Assembly (NCBI GenBank): GCA_004297305.1
Contig: SCTR01000007.1
Span: forward strand, 170,871-234,870
Direction: 5' to 3'
Source: Actinomycetota bacterium
Lineage (GTDB): Bacteria > Actinomycetota > Actinomycetes > S36-B12 > FW305-bin1
DNA: 64,000 nucleotides
Both the position numbers and the translations under genes were made by a program. The notes beneath the pieces were generated by a model. It was not told the DNA's origin. It worked only from the letters and a program-made list of their open reading frames with translations, and made no database searches. Below are positions 54,959-64,000 of the stretch, piece by piece. Every line of letters starts with the position of its first letter. Position 1 is the first letter of the stretch.

Positions 54959-56137
54959 ATGGTGCGCTGGCTGACCGCGGGGGAGTCCCACGGCCCGGCC
55001 CTCGTCGGGATCGTCGAGGGGCTGCCGGCGGGTATTGCCGTCACGACCGCCGAGCTGGCCGAACACCTCGCCCGCCGCCGGCTCGGCGCCGGCCGTGGCG
55101 CGCGCATGGCGTTCGAGCGCGACGAGGTCGAGTTTCTCGGGGGCGTCCGGCACGGTCTGACAATGGGCGGCCCGGTGGCGGTGCGCGTCGCCAACAGCGA
55201 GTGGCCGAAGTGGGAGCAGGTCATGGCTCCGGACCCGGTCGATCCGCAGGTGCTGGCCGGCCTCGCCCGCAACGCGGCGCTGACCCGTCCTCGCCCCGGA
55301 CACGCTGACTTGGCGGGCATGCAGAAGTACGGCTTCGACGAGGCCCGGCCGGTGCTGGAGCGCGCGAGTGCTCGTGAGACAGCGGCTCGGGTCGCGCTGG
55401 GAGTGGTGGCCCGGGCCTTCCTCCGGCAAGCGGCCGACGTCGAGGTCGTCAGCCACGTCGTCGAGCTCGGCACCGTCCGCTCGGCCTCCGAACGGATTCC
55501 GCTGGCAACCGACGTCGCCACGCTCGACGCCGACCCGGTTCGCTGTCTGGATCCGGTGGCCAGTGCGGCGATGCAGGCCGAAGTCGACGCCGCGCACGAC
55601 GAGGGCGACACGCTCGGCGGAGTTGTCGAGGTCGTGGTCCACGGCCTGCCGCCCGGCCTGGGTTCGCACGTGCACTGGGACCGTCGCCTGGACTCCCGGC
55701 TGGCCGGCGCGCTGATGGGTATCCAAGCCATCAAGGGCGTCGAACTCGGCGACGGGTTCGAGTTGGCCCGGACCCGTGGCTCGAAGGCCCAGGACGAGAT
55801 CGTGCCGGGTGACGGCGGACTGCGGCGGACGTCCGGTCGCAGCGGTGGGGTCGAAGGAGGCATGAGCACCGGCGAACTGCTGCGGGTCCGTGCCGCGATG
55901 AAGCCGATATCCACTATTCCGCGCGCCCTGCGCACCGTCGATGTCGCGACCGGCGAGCCGACCCAGGCCCACCACCAGCGGTCGGACGTGTGTGCCGTTC
56001 CCGCTGCGGGCGTGGTCGCCGAGGCCATGGTGGCGTTGGTGCTGGCCGACGCAGTGACGGAGAAGTTCGGTGGCGACTCGGTGGCGGAGACCCGTCGTAA
56101 CGTCGCGTCGTACCTCGACCACCTCACGGTCCGCTGA
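54959..56137 (+). CDS. aroC: Chorismate synthase
   Basis: FMN-dependent last step of the shikimate pathway (called aroF in mycobacteria). About 392 residues. Signatures: [43 protein letters not shown] and the [12 protein letters not shown] region. ATG 54959 gives the classic N-terminus [15 protein letters not shown] 54950 would add three residues. First gene of aroC-aroK-aroB. Confidence 0.96.
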   Translation: MVRWLTAGESHGPALVGIVEGLPAGIAVTTAELAEHLARRRLGAGRGARMAFERDEVEFLGGVRHGLTMGGPVAVRVANSEWPKWEQVMAPDPVDPQVLAGLARNAALTRPRPGHADLAGMQKYGFDEARPVLERASARETAARVALGVVARAFLRQAADVEVVSHVVELGTVRSASERIPLATDVATLDADPVRCLDPVASAAMQAEVDAAHDEGDTLGGVVEVVVHGLPPGLGSHVHWDRRLDSRLAGALMGIQAIKGVELGDGFELARTRGSKAQDEIVPGDGGLRRTSGRSGGVEGGMSTGELLRVRAAMKPISTIPRALRTVDVATGEPTQAHHQRSDVCAVPAAGVVAEAMVALVLADAVTEKFGGDSVAETRRNVASYLDHLTVR

Positions 56138-56154
56138 CCGCCGCCGGATCCGTC

Positions 56155-56670
56155 ATGAGACCTCTGGTCGTCCTCGTCGGGGCTCCCGGCGCCGGCAAGA
56201 CGACCGTCGGGCGTGCCCTGGCCGACCGCTGGGGGGTGAGCTTCCGGGACACCGACGCCGACGTGGAGGCGTTGGCGCACCGAACGATCGCGGAAATCTT
56301 CGTACAGCAGGGCGAACCGGCGTTCCGGGAATTGGAGCACCAGGCTGTCGCCGCGGCATTGACCGACCACGATGGTGTGTTGGCGCTTGGCGGCGGCGCC
56401 GTACTGCACCCGGACACTCGCCGGCAACTGGCCGGCCAGCAGGTGCTGTGGTTGCGGGTGTCGTTGGCCGATGCTGCGTCGCGGGTGGGGATGAACACCG
56501 CACGACCCCTGCTGCTGGGAAACGTTCGCGCGCAACTGGGTTCGATGCTGGCTGAGCGTTCGGCGTGGTACGCCGAGGTCGCCACTGCCGTCGTCGACAC
56601 CGACGGCCGGACGCCCGACGAGGTCGTCGACGCGGCCGTTGCCGCCCTGGACCCTGCGGTACGGCGATGA
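56155..56670 (+). CDS. aroK: Shikimate kinase
   Basis: ATP-dependent phosphorylation of shikimate. About 171 residues. P-loop [15 protein letters not shown]; shikimate-binding DTDADVEA (the usual DSD motif) and the GGGAVL loop; the adenine-lid Arg in NTARPLL. aroB overlaps its stop by ATGA. Confidence 0.95.
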   Translation: MRPLVVLVGAPGAGKTTVGRALADRWGVSFRDTDADVEALAHRTIAEIFVQQGEPAFRELEHQAVAAALTDHDGVLALGGGAVLHPDTRRQLAGQQVLWLRVSLADAASRVGMNTARPLLLGNVRAQLGSMLAERSAWYAEVATAVVDTDGRTPDEVVDAAVAALDPAVRR

Positions 56671-57764
56671 CCGCGACGACCCGGATCACGGTTCGCGGTG
56701 CCGCGCCGTACGACGTGCTCGTGGGCGCCGGCCTGCTCGGCGAGCTCCCAAAGCTCTTGGGCGACAAAGTACATCGCGTGGCCGTCGTGCACCCCCGGGC
56801 GCTGCGGGCGACCGGTGAGGCGGTCCGCGAGGACCTGGTCGCGTCGGGCTACGCGGCGATCGCGATCGAGACCCCCGACGCCGAGGAGGCCAAGACCGCC
56901 GAGGTCGCAGCGTTCTGCTGGGGGGTGCTCGGCCAGGCGGGTTTCACTCGCAGTGACGCGATCGTCGGTGTCGGCGGGGGAGCCACCACCGACCTCGCCG
57001 GCTTCGTCGCGGCCACCTGGCTTCGGGGCGTAAGAGTTGTCCAGTTGCCGACCACCCTGCTCGGCATGGTCGACGCCGCCGTCGGCGGCAAGACCGGCAT
57101 CAACACCGCCGAGGGCAAGAATCTCGTCGGTTCGTTCCACGAACCGGCCGGCGTCATCTGTGACCTGGCCACGCTGGAGTCGCTGCCTCACAACGATTTC
57201 GTGTCCGGCCTCGCCGAGGTCGTCAAATGCGGCTTCATCGCCGATCCGCGGATCCTCGACCTGGTCGATGCCGACCCCGGTGGTGCGACCCGGCTGGACG
57301 GTCCGCACACCCGGGAACTCATCGAGCGGTCGATTGCGGTGAAGGCCGCTGTCGTGGCGAGCGACTTCCGGGAGACCGGAGCCGGCGCCGCGGGCCGGGA
57401 GGTCCTGAACTACGGCCACACGTTCGGTCATGCGATCGAACGCGTCGAGCGGTACCGCTGGCGTCACGGCGCCGCCGTCGCGGTGGGCATGGTGTACGTG
57501 GCCGAACTCGCCCGGCTGGCCGGCCGGCTGTCGGATCGCGACGTCGACCGACACCGGGATGTCCTTGCGGCCGTGGGTCTTCCGGTCAGCTATCAGCCGG
57601 GCCGCTGGCCGGCCCTGCTTGAGGCGATGAAGGTGGACAAGAAGACGCGCGGTGACCTGCTGCGGTTCATCGTGCTCGACCGCATCGGCGCGCCGGCACT
57701 GCTGGAAGGCCCCGATCCGAGCCTGCTGGTTGCCGCCTACGACGAGGTCAGCGCAGCGAACTGA
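56667..57764 (+). CDS. aroB: 3-Dehydroquinate synthase
   Basis: NAD- and zinc-dependent cyclisation of DAHP to 3-dehydroquinate. About 365 residues. Motifs: [52 protein letters not shown] and the metal His in [11 protein letters not shown]. The usual aroQ gene after aroB is missing; a membrane-protein gene on the other strand overlaps the aroB end by 17 bp instead. Confidence 0.95.
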   Translation: MTATTRITVRGAAPYDVLVGAGLLGELPKLLGDKVHRVAVVHPRALRATGEAVREDLVASGYAAIAIETPDAEEAKTAEVAAFCWGVLGQAGFTRSDAIVGVGGGATTDLAGFVAATWLRGVRVVQLPTTLLGMVDAAVGGKTGINTAEGKNLVGSFHEPAGVICDLATLESLPHNDFVSGLAEVVKCGFIADPRILDLVDADPGGATRLDGPHTRELIERSIAVKAAVVASDFRETGAGAAGREVLNYGHTFGHAIERVERYRWRHGAAVAVGMVYVAELARLAGRLSDRDVDRHRDVLAAVGLPVSYQPGRWPALLEAMKVDKKTRGDLLRFIVLDRIGAPALLEGPDPSLLVAAYDEVSAAN

Positions 57765-59067
57765 GGCCGCCGGGTGCCACCGGTCGGTACGTTCCGGCGA
57801 CGCCGGGCGGAATCGTGTCGGCGGCCTGAGCCGGCCCGTGGGGCGGCTGGCTGCGCAGCACCCAGGCGAGGACGACGATGCAGATCATCACTGGCGCTTG
57901 GGAGATGAACAGTCCGGCAGGAATCGTGAGCGCTGCCAGATAGCACGTGAGTGCCGCCCAGATCCATCGCTTGTCGCGCCTGCTGATCAGGGCGCAGGTC
58001 CCTACCAACGCCATCAGCTGGAGCGGAGTTCGATAGTAGGCAAAGAAGATCGGATCAGTCACCAGCCGTGCGCCGACGACGACGAGGGGAAACACCCAGC
58101 ATAGGTCGGGAGATCGACGGAGCCAGATCGCTGCTAGCGCTCCTACGATGACACACAGCAGACCCTGCCACAGCCGGTACGACCAGGGGACCGTCACATC
58201 CTCGAAGAGGAGTCCCGGCAGCGAACCGGGCGACGCGGCCCATGCCAGGTCGAAGGAACGCACTGGCCCGGACAGCGCGAAGGGAACCCAGCACAGGGCC
58301 GCCACGCCGACGCCTGCAGCGCAGGCGCGCAGCCCGGTGCGTGGCCGGTCGCTGGCCAGCACCAGGCCAGCACCGAAGATGCCCCACGTGTCCAGGCCAA
58401 GGGCGATACCGAGATAGCAGCCTGCGCGGCCACCCATGCCACGCTGCAGGGCGCGCGCCGCCAAGAACCACAGGATCGGGAGCAAGACATGGGTCGGATG
58501 TCCGTTGTTGCCTCGCAAGAAGGTCCACGTCACCGCCAGGCCGACGGCGCCGATAACCAGGGCACCGCGTTGGAGCGCCCCCGCGCCGCGGGTCACAACG
58601 CGCACGAGAATGATCAGGCCCGCGCAGGACAGCGTGCAGCACACGATGACGCTCAAGGCGTTGTGCCACGGCTCATCGACCTGGATGAGAATGTCGATGA
58701 GGCCCACTCCGATGAGCGTCAGCGGTCCGGCTTGCACCACTGGGTCACTGAGCAGCGCCCCCGCATCGCCGATCCAGAAGCCGCGCCCTGGACCGGCGAA
58801 GATGTTCCAGTCCGTTGCTCCCATAGCAAGGTCCGAGTTGAGCAGCGCAGCAGTGACGGTGGTGAGCAGCACGACGAGCCACGGCCAGCGGTCCGCGGCC
58901 TTCGCAACGGCGCGGAACAACGAAGCGCCACCGAACCAGGCGCCGGTTCGGCCGTGCCAGGTACGCGAGAGTTGACTGGGCAGGCTGGTCGGTGGCACGC
59001 CGTTGGCGTCGACATGCCATGGCACTCCCTTGAGCGCATCGCCGCGCGAGCGCGTTTGCCGGTGCAC
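57748..59067 (-). CDS. Multispanning membrane protein, possibly a GT87-type glycosyltransferase
   Basis: About 439 residues with roughly nine or ten hydrophobic segments (such as [29 protein letters not shown] and [21 protein letters not shown]). An early loop has a conserved-looking [12 protein letters not shown], the position where DUF2029/GT87 polyprenyl-mannose transferases carry an acidic residue. I do not recognise the family with certainty. The start is uncertain: GTG 59067 is used, with GTG 59076 and 59025 as alternatives. The gene is inserted in opposite orientation between aroB and pepQ, and its codon use looks slightly less GC-biased than its neighbours. Confidence 0.7.
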   Translation of the reverse strand: MHRQTRSRGDALKGVPWHVDANGVPPTSLPSQLSRTWHGRTGAWFGGASLFRAVAKAADRWPWLVVLLTTVTAALLNSDLAMGATDWNIFAGPGRGFWIGDAGALLSDPVVQAGPLTLIGVGLIDILIQVDEPWHNALSVIVCCTLSCAGLIILVRVVTRGAGALQRGALVIGAVGLAVTWTFLRGNNGHPTHVLLPILWFLAARALQRGMGGRAGCYLGIALGLDTWGIFGAGLVLASDRPRTGLRACAAGVGVAALCWVPFALSGPVRSFDLAWAASPGSLPGLLFEDVTVPWSYRLWQGLLCVIVGALAAIWLRRSPDLCWVFPLVVVGARLVTDPIFFAYYRTPLQLMALVGTCALISRRDKRWIWAALTCYLAALTIPAGLFISQAPVMICIVVLAWVLRSQPPHGPAQAADTIPPGVAGTYRPVAPGGLSSLR

Positions 59068-59109
59068 CGTCGGCACGCCAGGTGTGCCCGCGGCGCCTAG
59101 CTGCCTCCG

Positions 59110-59115
59110 TACGCT
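59110..59115 (+). promoter_or_regulatory. Putative leaderless -10 box of pepQ
   Basis: TACGCT, then 6 nt, then the ATG at 59122 without a ribosome site. Same arrangement as rarA. Confidence 0.5.
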
Positions 59116-59121
59116 GCGGCC

Positions 59122-60204
59122 ATGACCACGGCTTTCCCGACCCGGCTGCGGCGCCTGCGGGACTGGCTCGCCACCGACGCGCAAGGAGCCGACGCGTTCC
59201 TGGTCACCTCGCCGGTCAACGTCCGGTACCTCACCGGGTTCACCGGCAGCAACGCTTCCCTGCTGGTCACCGCGGCGGACGTCACCCTGGCGACCGACTC
59301 CCGCTATGTCGTGCAGGCCTCGCAGCAGTGCCCGGCGGTACCGCTGCTGGTGACGCGGGACGGCCCGGTGGCCCTGGTCGCCGCGGCCACCGACCAGGGC
59401 GTCGAGCGGCTCGCGTTCGAGGCGGGGCATGTCACCGTCGCCGGGTACGCCGCCCTGCCGCGTACCGGGCCGGTCCTCGTGCCCACCACCGACGTCGTCG
59501 AAGAACTGCGGATCGTCAAGGACTACGAGGAGATCGCCGCACTGCGGCACGCGTGCCGGATCACCGACGAGGCGCTCGGCCGTCTGCTGCCGCAGCTTCG
59601 TGCCGGCCTCACCGAACGGGCCATCGCGCGGCGGCTGGAGTGGTTGCTCAACGAGTGCGGGGCCGACGGGCCGTCGTTCGACACCATCGTGGCCGCTGGT
59701 CCGAACTCGGCCGTCCCGCACCACCGGCCGACCGACCGGGCCGTCCAGCCGGGCGACCTGCTCAAGATCGATTTCGGCGCGTTGCTCGACGGCTATCACG
59801 CCGACGAGACCCGGACCTTCGTCGTCGGGGCCCCGGCCCGGCCGTGGCAGCAGGAGCTCCACGACCTGGTGGCCGCGGCGCAGGAGGCCGGGCGAGCGGC
59901 GCTGGCCGCCGGAGCGGACGTCGCGACCGTTGACGCCGCTGCTCGGCAGGTCATCGCCGCGGCCGGACACGCCGACCATTTCGGGCATGGCCTCGGCCAT
60001 GGCGTGGGCCTGCAGATCCACGAGGCGCCGCTGCTCGCCCGGGGCGTCCCCGGTAGTCTGTGCGACCGCACGCTGGTCACCATCGAGCCCGGGGTGTACC
60101 TGCCGGGTCGCGGCGGTGTCCGGATCGAAGACACCCTGCTGGTGACGGGTCCGGGTTCGGAGTCGCTCACCGCGTCGCCGCGAGACCTGCTCGTGCTGGG
60201 TTGA
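59122..60204 (+). CDS. pepQ: Xaa-Pro aminopeptidase (M24 family)
   Basis: Cytosolic metallopeptidase that removes residues before proline. About 360 residues. N-terminal creatinase-like domain (VRYLTGFTGSNASLLV, TDSRY), then the pita-bread fold with the five metal ligands: Asp in KIDFGALLDGYHADETRT (two), His in FGHGLGHGVGLQIHE, Glu in TIEPGVY, Glu in RIEDT. The pepQ-efp-nusB order is typical of actinobacteria. Confidence 0.93.
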   Translation: MTTAFPTRLRRLRDWLATDAQGADAFLVTSPVNVRYLTGFTGSNASLLVTAADVTLATDSRYVVQASQQCPAVPLLVTRDGPVALVAAATDQGVERLAFEAGHVTVAGYAALPRTGPVLVPTTDVVEELRIVKDYEEIAALRHACRITDEALGRLLPQLRAGLTERAIARRLEWLLNECGADGPSFDTIVAAGPNSAVPHHRPTDRAVQPGDLLKIDFGALLDGYHADETRTFVVGAPARPWQQELHDLVAAAQEAGRAALAAGADVATVDAAARQVIAAAGHADHFGHGLGHGVGLQIHEAPLLARGVPGSLCDRTLVTIEPGVYLPGRGGVRIEDTLLVTGPGSESLTASPRDLLVLG

Positions 60205-60273
60205 CCGCGCGGTATGCCGGCTCGGCCTGGCACACCGTATGACGAACTGTCCGATCGAGATCGACCACACAAC

Positions 60274-60309
60274 GTCGACCGAGCAACGCGGGTCGACCGA
60301 GCAACGCGG
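60274..60309. repeat. 18-bp perfect tandem duplication upstream of efp
   Basis: GTCGACCGAGCAACGCGG occurs twice in a row (60274-60291, 60292-60309). A degenerate partial copy (atcgaccacacaacg) precedes it. It ends 12 nt before the efp start and so lies in its leader or promoter. Confidence 0.8.
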
Positions 60310-60321
60310 GAGAGCGCAGCA

Positions 60322-60882
60322 GTGGCCACGACCAACGACCTGAAGAACGGGATCGTCCTGAGTATCGACGGCCAGCTGTGGACCGTGGTGGAGTTCCAGC
60401 ACGTGAAGCCGGGCAAGGGTCCCGCGTTCGTGCGGACGAAACTGAAGGCGGTGCTGTCGGGCAAGGTCGTCGACAAGACGTTCAACGCCGGGGTCAAGGT
60501 CGAGACGGCCAACGTCGACAAGCGGGCGATGCAGTACCTCTACCGGGACGGCGACGACTGGGTCTTCATGGACACCCAGACCTTCGACCAGCTGTCGGTG
60601 TCCAACGCCACGGTCGGCGATGCCGCCCGCTTCCTGCTGGAGAACCAGGACACCGTGGTCGCGACGCACGACGGAGACCCGTTGTACGTCGAACTGCCGG
60701 CGTCGGTGGAACTCACGATCACGTACACCGAGCCCGGCCTGCAGGGCGACCGTTCCACCGGGGGCACGAAGCCGGCGACGCTGGAGACCGGTGCGGAGAT
60801 CCAGGTCCCGCTGTTCGTCGACACCGGGACCAAGGTCAAGGTGGACACCCGGGACGGTTCGTACCTCGGCCGCACCGGCTGA
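60322..60882 (+). CDS. efp: Translation elongation factor P
   Basis: Helps the ribosome through polyproline. About 186 residues with three beta domains (KOW-like, OB, OB). The tip loop reads [16 protein letters not shown]; the residue that is post-translationally modified in other bacteria is the Lys of PGKG. Pro-rich proteins in the window (roadblock tail, DUF4388 tail) would need it. GTG 60322; the frame is open upstream to 60214 through the tandem repeat. Confidence 0.96.
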   Translation: MATTNDLKNGIVLSIDGQLWTVVEFQHVKPGKGPAFVRTKLKAVLSGKVVDKTFNAGVKVETANVDKRAMQYLYRDGDDWVFMDTQTFDQLSVSNATVGDAARFLLENQDTVVATHDGDPLYVELPASVELTITYTEPGLQGDRSTGGTKPATLETGAEIQVPLFVDTGTKVKVDTRDGSYLGRTG

Positions 60883-60887
60883 CGCGG

Positions 60888-61295
60888 GTGTCCGCGCGCG
60901 GCAAGGCTCGCAAGCGGGCTCTGGACGTGCTGTTCGAGGCCGACCTGCGGGGCAGTGATCCGCTGGTGGTCCTCGCCGACCGCTCGACCGGCCCGACGCC
61001 GCTGAACCCCTACGTCGCCGAGCTGGTCCAGGGAGTCACGTCCCACCGCGACCGCATCGACGAACTGCTATCGACGTACGCGGTCGGCTGGACGCTGGAC
61101 CGGATGCCCGCCGTCGACCGCAATGCGCTGCGGATCGGCGTCTACGAACTGCTGTGGTGCGACGACGTCCCTGACGCGGTGGCCATCTCCGAGGCGGTCA
61201 CGCTGGTTCGCGAGCTGTCGACCGACGAATCCCCGGCCTTCGTCAACGGCCTGCTGGCGCGGCTGCTCGGCCTCAAGCCGCGCCTCACCGGCTGA
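60888..61295 (+). CDS. nusB: Transcription antitermination factor NusB
   Basis: Binds boxA RNA with NusE to allow rRNA transcription. About 135 residues, all helical. Signature RKRALDVLFEADLRG, then WTLDRMPAVDRNALRIGVYELLW and VAISEAVTLVRELSTDESPAFVNGLLARL. GTG 60888 gives the family N-terminus, 5 nt after efp. Confidence 0.95.
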   Translation: MSARGKARKRALDVLFEADLRGSDPLVVLADRSTGPTPLNPYVAELVQGVTSHRDRIDELLSTYAVGWTLDRMPAVDRNALRIGVYELLWCDDVPDAVAISEAVTLVRELSTDESPAFVNGLLARLLGLKPRLTG

Positions 61296-61422
61296 GGCTC
61301 CGCTGAGAGTTCTTATGAGTCGCGGCCGCCGTTCACGGTCAGCGGTGCCCCCAGCCGGTTAAGCCCGCGCTAAGGCGCCCGGCGCAGCCGGTGGAGAACG
61401 CGCGAGCCGAAGGCGCCCGGTC

Positions 61423-61428
61423 TAGGCT
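61423..61428 (+). promoter_or_regulatory. Putative -10 box of the GMC oxidoreductase gene
   Basis: TAGGCT in the 204-bp gap after nusB, about 70 bp before the oxidoreductase start. No other structure stands out in this gap. Confidence 0.25.
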
Positions 61429-61499
61429 GCGCGGCGCCCACCACCGCGGAGCCCCGACGCGTCGCTCCGCCCGCGCAGCCGGCGGCCTCCGGAGGACCT

Positions 61500-63185
61500 T
61501 TGCCGATCACCGTCCTGGAGCCGTCCGGGCTCGAGTCAGGCACCGTCCTCGACCGCGACTTGGTCGTCGTCGGCAGCGGACCGGCGGGATTGACCGTCGC
61601 CCGGCGTTTCGCCGGGACGGGCGTGCGGGTGCTGGTGCTGGAGAGCGGCGGGCGCCGGCCCGACCGTGACGCGGACGCCCTCAACGAGGTCGACAACGTC
61701 GGGGCACGCCGTATCGAGGACCAGTCGGTGATGCGATCGCGCATCCTCGGTGGCGCCTCGTTCCTCTGGACCGGCCGCTGTACCGCGTTCGACGACATCG
61801 ACTTCGCCGCGCGCCCCTGGGTGCCGGCGTCAGGCTGGCCGCTCCGGCCGGCGGACCTCACCGGCTCGCTGGAGGCCGCCCGCGGGGTCCTGGGCCTGGG
61901 TCCCAACGACTATGACGACCGGCTGTGGCGGCGGCTCGGCATGCCTGCGCCGACACCGCAGCTGGATCCCGACCTGCTCCTGCCCAGATTCTGGCAGGCC
62001 AGCCAGAGCCCGCACGATCCGTCGTCGCCGGTCCGCTTCGGCCGCAATGACATCGATCCTCCGGGCGCGGGGATCGAGTTGCTGCTGCACGCCACCGTGA
62101 CGCAGGTCGAGGTCGACGAGGCCGGTACGGCGGTGACCGCGGTCCAGGTCACGCTGCCTGACCTACGGACGTTGCTGGTCCGGGCGGGCACGATCGTGCT
62201 GGCCTGCGGCGGCATCGAGAACGCCCGGCTGCTGCTGGCGTCTCGCGACCGCTTCCCCGCCGGGCTGGGCAACGGTCACGATCTGGTGGGCCGGTACCTG
62301 ATGGACCATCCCGGCTCCGTCATCGGATCGTTCGACCCGCGGCACAGCGACGACGTACGGAGCCGCTTCGGCCGGTACCGCCTCGGTCAGGCGCAGTACC
62401 TGCACGGCCTGGTGCTCAGTCCGCAGGTTCAAGAACGCGAAGAACTGCTCAATGCGGCGGTATTCCTGGAGGAGTATCCCGCCGTCGACGACCCGTGGCA
62501 CGCCGGGCAGCGCCTCGCCGGACGAGTCCGCCACCGCGGTCGTCCGGTCACCGCCGACACCGACCTGCCGGCCTTTGACCAGGCCGCCTTCTGGCGGGCC
62601 ATCAACGACGACGAACCGCCGGAACCCACAGCGGCACAGGACGTCGCGAGCCTGCTTCGCCATCCACGAACGATCGCCGGCGGCCTGCTGCGAATGACGC
62701 GCGAGCACCGTCCGCCGCTGTTCCGCGCGCGCCGGGTCGACCTGTACTCCCTGATCGAGCAACGTCCCGACCCGGACAGCCGGATCACGTTGTCGGAGAA
62801 GCGGGATGCGTTCGGTATGCCGCTGTCCCGTATCGACTGGCGACTGCACGACCAGGAGCGCCATACCCTGAGCCGGCTCGCGGAACTGGTGTCCGACCAG
62901 TTCGGCCGCGCCGGGCTCTCCCGGCCCCGCATCGCGTCCTGGCTGGGCCGAGACGACTGGCGGGACAACCTCACCGATCGCGCTCATCCGACCGGCAGCA
63001 CCCGGATGTCGTCCGATCCGAAGTCCGGCGTTGTCGATCCCGACGGTCAGGTCCACGGTATCCACGGTCTCTACGTGACCGGCAGTTCCGTCTTTCCGAC
63101 TGCCGGCCACGGCAATCCGACGTTGATGATCGTCGCGATGGCGCTGCGCCTCGGCGATCACCTGCGAGCTACCCGACTGCGCTGA
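61500..63185 (+). CDS. GMC-family FAD-dependent oxidoreductase
   Basis: About 561 residues. The N-terminal FAD-binding fold is LVVVGSGPAGLTVARRFAGTGVRVLVLESG. GGASFLWTGRC and the middle ACGGIENARLLLAS follow. The C-terminal GMC domain has HPTGSTRMSSDP (active-site region) and GLYVTGSSVFPTAGHGNPTLMIVAMALRL. Such enzymes oxidise alcohols or sugars; substrate unknown. No export signal is seen. The TTG start is supported by GGAGGA 3 nt upstream. The gene stands alone and converges with the kinase gene. Confidence 0.85.
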   Translation: MPITVLEPSGLESGTVLDRDLVVVGSGPAGLTVARRFAGTGVRVLVLESGGRRPDRDADALNEVDNVGARRIEDQSVMRSRILGGASFLWTGRCTAFDDIDFAARPWVPASGWPLRPADLTGSLEAARGVLGLGPNDYDDRLWRRLGMPAPTPQLDPDLLLPRFWQASQSPHDPSSPVRFGRNDIDPPGAGIELLLHATVTQVEVDEAGTAVTAVQVTLPDLRTLLVRAGTIVLACGGIENARLLLASRDRFPAGLGNGHDLVGRYLMDHPGSVIGSFDPRHSDDVRSRFGRYRLGQAQYLHGLVLSPQVQEREELLNAAVFLEEYPAVDDPWHAGQRLAGRVRHRGRPVTADTDLPAFDQAAFWRAINDDEPPEPTAAQDVASLLRHPRTIAGGLLRMTREHRPPLFRARRVDLYSLIEQRPDPDSRITLSEKRDAFGMPLSRIDWRLHDQERHTLSRLAELVSDQFGRAGLSRPRIASWLGRDDWRDNLTDRAHPTGSTRMSSDPKSGVVDPDGQVHGIHGLYVTGSSVFPTAGHGNPTLMIVAMALRLGDHLRATRLR

Positions 63186-63203
63186 GGCCCGGCAGACCCA
63201 AAC

Positions 63204-63224
63204 GGCCCGGCTAGACCGAGGGCC
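63204..63224. terminator. Candidate bidirectional hairpin between convergent genes
   Basis: GGCCC-GG and CC-(GA)-GGGCC pair around CTAGA with a 2-nt bulge, midway between the convergent oxidoreductase and kinase genes. Confidence 0.35.
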
Positions 63225-63241
63225 CAGCAAGACCAGCCCGG

Positions 63242-64000
63242 TCAGTGGTTTCCCGTCGTCGCGAACTCGACGGTGATATCGAGGCCGCCTTCGGAACGCG
63301 GATTCGCGGTGATGGTGCCACGGTGGGCCGCCGCTACGGCCGCAACGATGGCCAGTCCCAGACCGAAGCCGTCTCGGGTGTCGTGCGTCCGGTCTGCCCG
63401 GTTACGGCGAAAGGGCTCGAACAGCCCGCTGACGTCCTCCGGCGCCAGACGAGGGCCGCTGTTGCTGACTCGGATCACAGCCGTCGTGTCGCGGGTTACC
63501 GTAGCGACGCTCACCCAACCGTCGTCGGTGTTGTGAACGATCGCGTTGTCGACGAGGTTGCGGACCAATTGCCCGATCAGGACGGGGTCGCCGCTGGTGA
63601 CGGCGGGGGAGAGTTCCGTCGTCACCGTCACGCTGGTGTCGCGGGTGGCCGCGACCGTGACCAGGGCCTCGCCGGCGACGGTGGCGAGGTCGACCGGCTC
63701 AGCGTGTTCGACGGCATTCGTGCTGTCGGCCAGCAGGAGCAGTCGTTCGATGAGCTCACTGTTGGCGCGGTTGAGATCGAGAAGCAGCTGCGCGAACGCG
63801 ACGGTTTCCGTCGGAGCCTCGGGCCTGGTGAGTTCGAGCTCGATCAGAGCTCGTTCGACGGCGATGGGTGTCCGCAGCTCATGGGAAGCGTTGGCGACGA
63901 AGAGACGCTGCGAGTCGAAGGCCTGCTGCAGCGCCGCGAGCATGGCGTCGAACGCTGTGGTGAGCCGGTCCAGATCGTCCCGTCTGCCGGTGGTGCCGAT
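63242..64000 (-). CDS. Two-component sensor histidine kinase, N-terminus outside the window
   Basis: The frame is open to the window end, giving the last 252 residues. It begins in a HAMP end (DDLDRLTTAFDAMLAAL), then the dimerisation/phosphoacceptor helix with the H box ASHELRTPIAVER, the N box LVRNLVDNAIVHN, and the ATP-binding G2 box GFGLGLAIVAAVAAAHRG. The sensing domain and the partner response regulator are beyond 64000. Confidence 0.9.
   Translation of the reverse strand: MGTTGRRDDLDRLTTAFDAMLAALQQAFDSQRLFVANASHELRTPIAVERALIELELTRPEAPTETVAFAQLLLDLNRANSELIERLLLLADSTNAVEHAEPVDLATVAGEALVTVAATRDTSVTVTTELSPAVTSGDPVLIGQLVRNLVDNAIVHNTDDGWVSVATVTRDTTAVIRVSNSGPRLAPEDVSGLFEPFRRNRADRTHDTRDGFGLGLAIVAAVAAAHRGTITANPRSEGGLDITVEFATTGNH

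Noticed and set aside
59077-60669. Upstream extension of the minus-strand membrane-protein frame
   Set aside because: It is the reverse of pepQ and efp, which are certain genes. The protein-like part begins near 59067.

Overview
This window is a chromosomal segment of a high-GC actinobacterium. Gene order runs thrS, HIT, pgsA, patA, pimA, then pdxS, pdxT, yebC, ruvCAB, yajC, secD, secF, rel, hisS, aspS, rarA, alaS, ruvX, mltG, aroE, and finally aroC, aroK, aroB, pepQ, efp, nusB. This follows, with insertions and losses, the order I recall from the Mycobacterium tuberculosis Rv2614c-Rv2533c block. GTG starts, 4-bp GTGA/ATGA stop-start overlaps and several apparently leaderless promoters (TANNNT about 7 nt before the start codon) fit this phylum. 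The genus cannot be fixed from sequence reading alone. The pilus genes and their promoter type suggest a lineage with flagellated or piliated spores or motile cells, which is an inference.

Layout. 1-2800: a cut-off cupin gene, a divergent TetR regulator, a DUF1810 gene and an exported glucose/sorbosone-dehydrogenase-type protein. 3027-11370: thrS, a HIT hydrolase and the phosphatidylinositol mannoside genes (pgsA, patA, pimA, LemA-like), interrupted by an inverted EF-G paralogue with altered GTPase motifs. 11396-23230: a DUF3048 lipoprotein, pdxST, yebC, ruvCAB behind a perfect LexA-type box, yajC-secD-secF and a bifunctional (p)ppGpp synthetase/hydrolase. 23319-37243: DUF349, a cyclophilin, an MBL hydrolase, hisS-aspS, a DUF2470 gene with a long palindrome over its promoter, then rarA, alaS, ruvX, mltG and aroE. 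54959-61295: aroC-aroK-aroB, a multispanning membrane protein, pepQ, efp, nusB. 61500-64000: a GMC-type oxidoreductase and a cut-off sensor kinase.

The most remarkable region is 37330-54901, a complete type IV pilus locus lying between aroE and aroC, all on the plus strand. It begins with a possible control module: a roadblock/LC7 protein, a DUF4388 (PATAN-like) protein, a small Ras-like GTPase and a Pro-rich protein. PilB, PilT and PilC follow, then two closely related major pilins. Next come three minor pilins in V-W-X order. The V-type pilin carries five tandem Ig/cadherin-like repeats, and the X-type pilin carries a ricin-type lectin-like domain. PilD, PilM, PilN, PilO and a PilP-like protein close the locus; no secretin PilQ is present, as expected for a cell with one membrane.

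Five start points in this locus carry the same promoter-like signature, YTCAAG-N14/15-GCCGAT, and a sixth is a weaker match. I see no comparable copy elsewhere in the window. It matches the FliA/WhiG (sigma-28) class of promoter. I infer that one alternative sigma factor switches on the control module, the pilus motors, the pilins and the assembly platform together. Other intergenic curiosities are 16- and 18-bp tandem duplications upstream of thrS, efp and the DUF349 gene.
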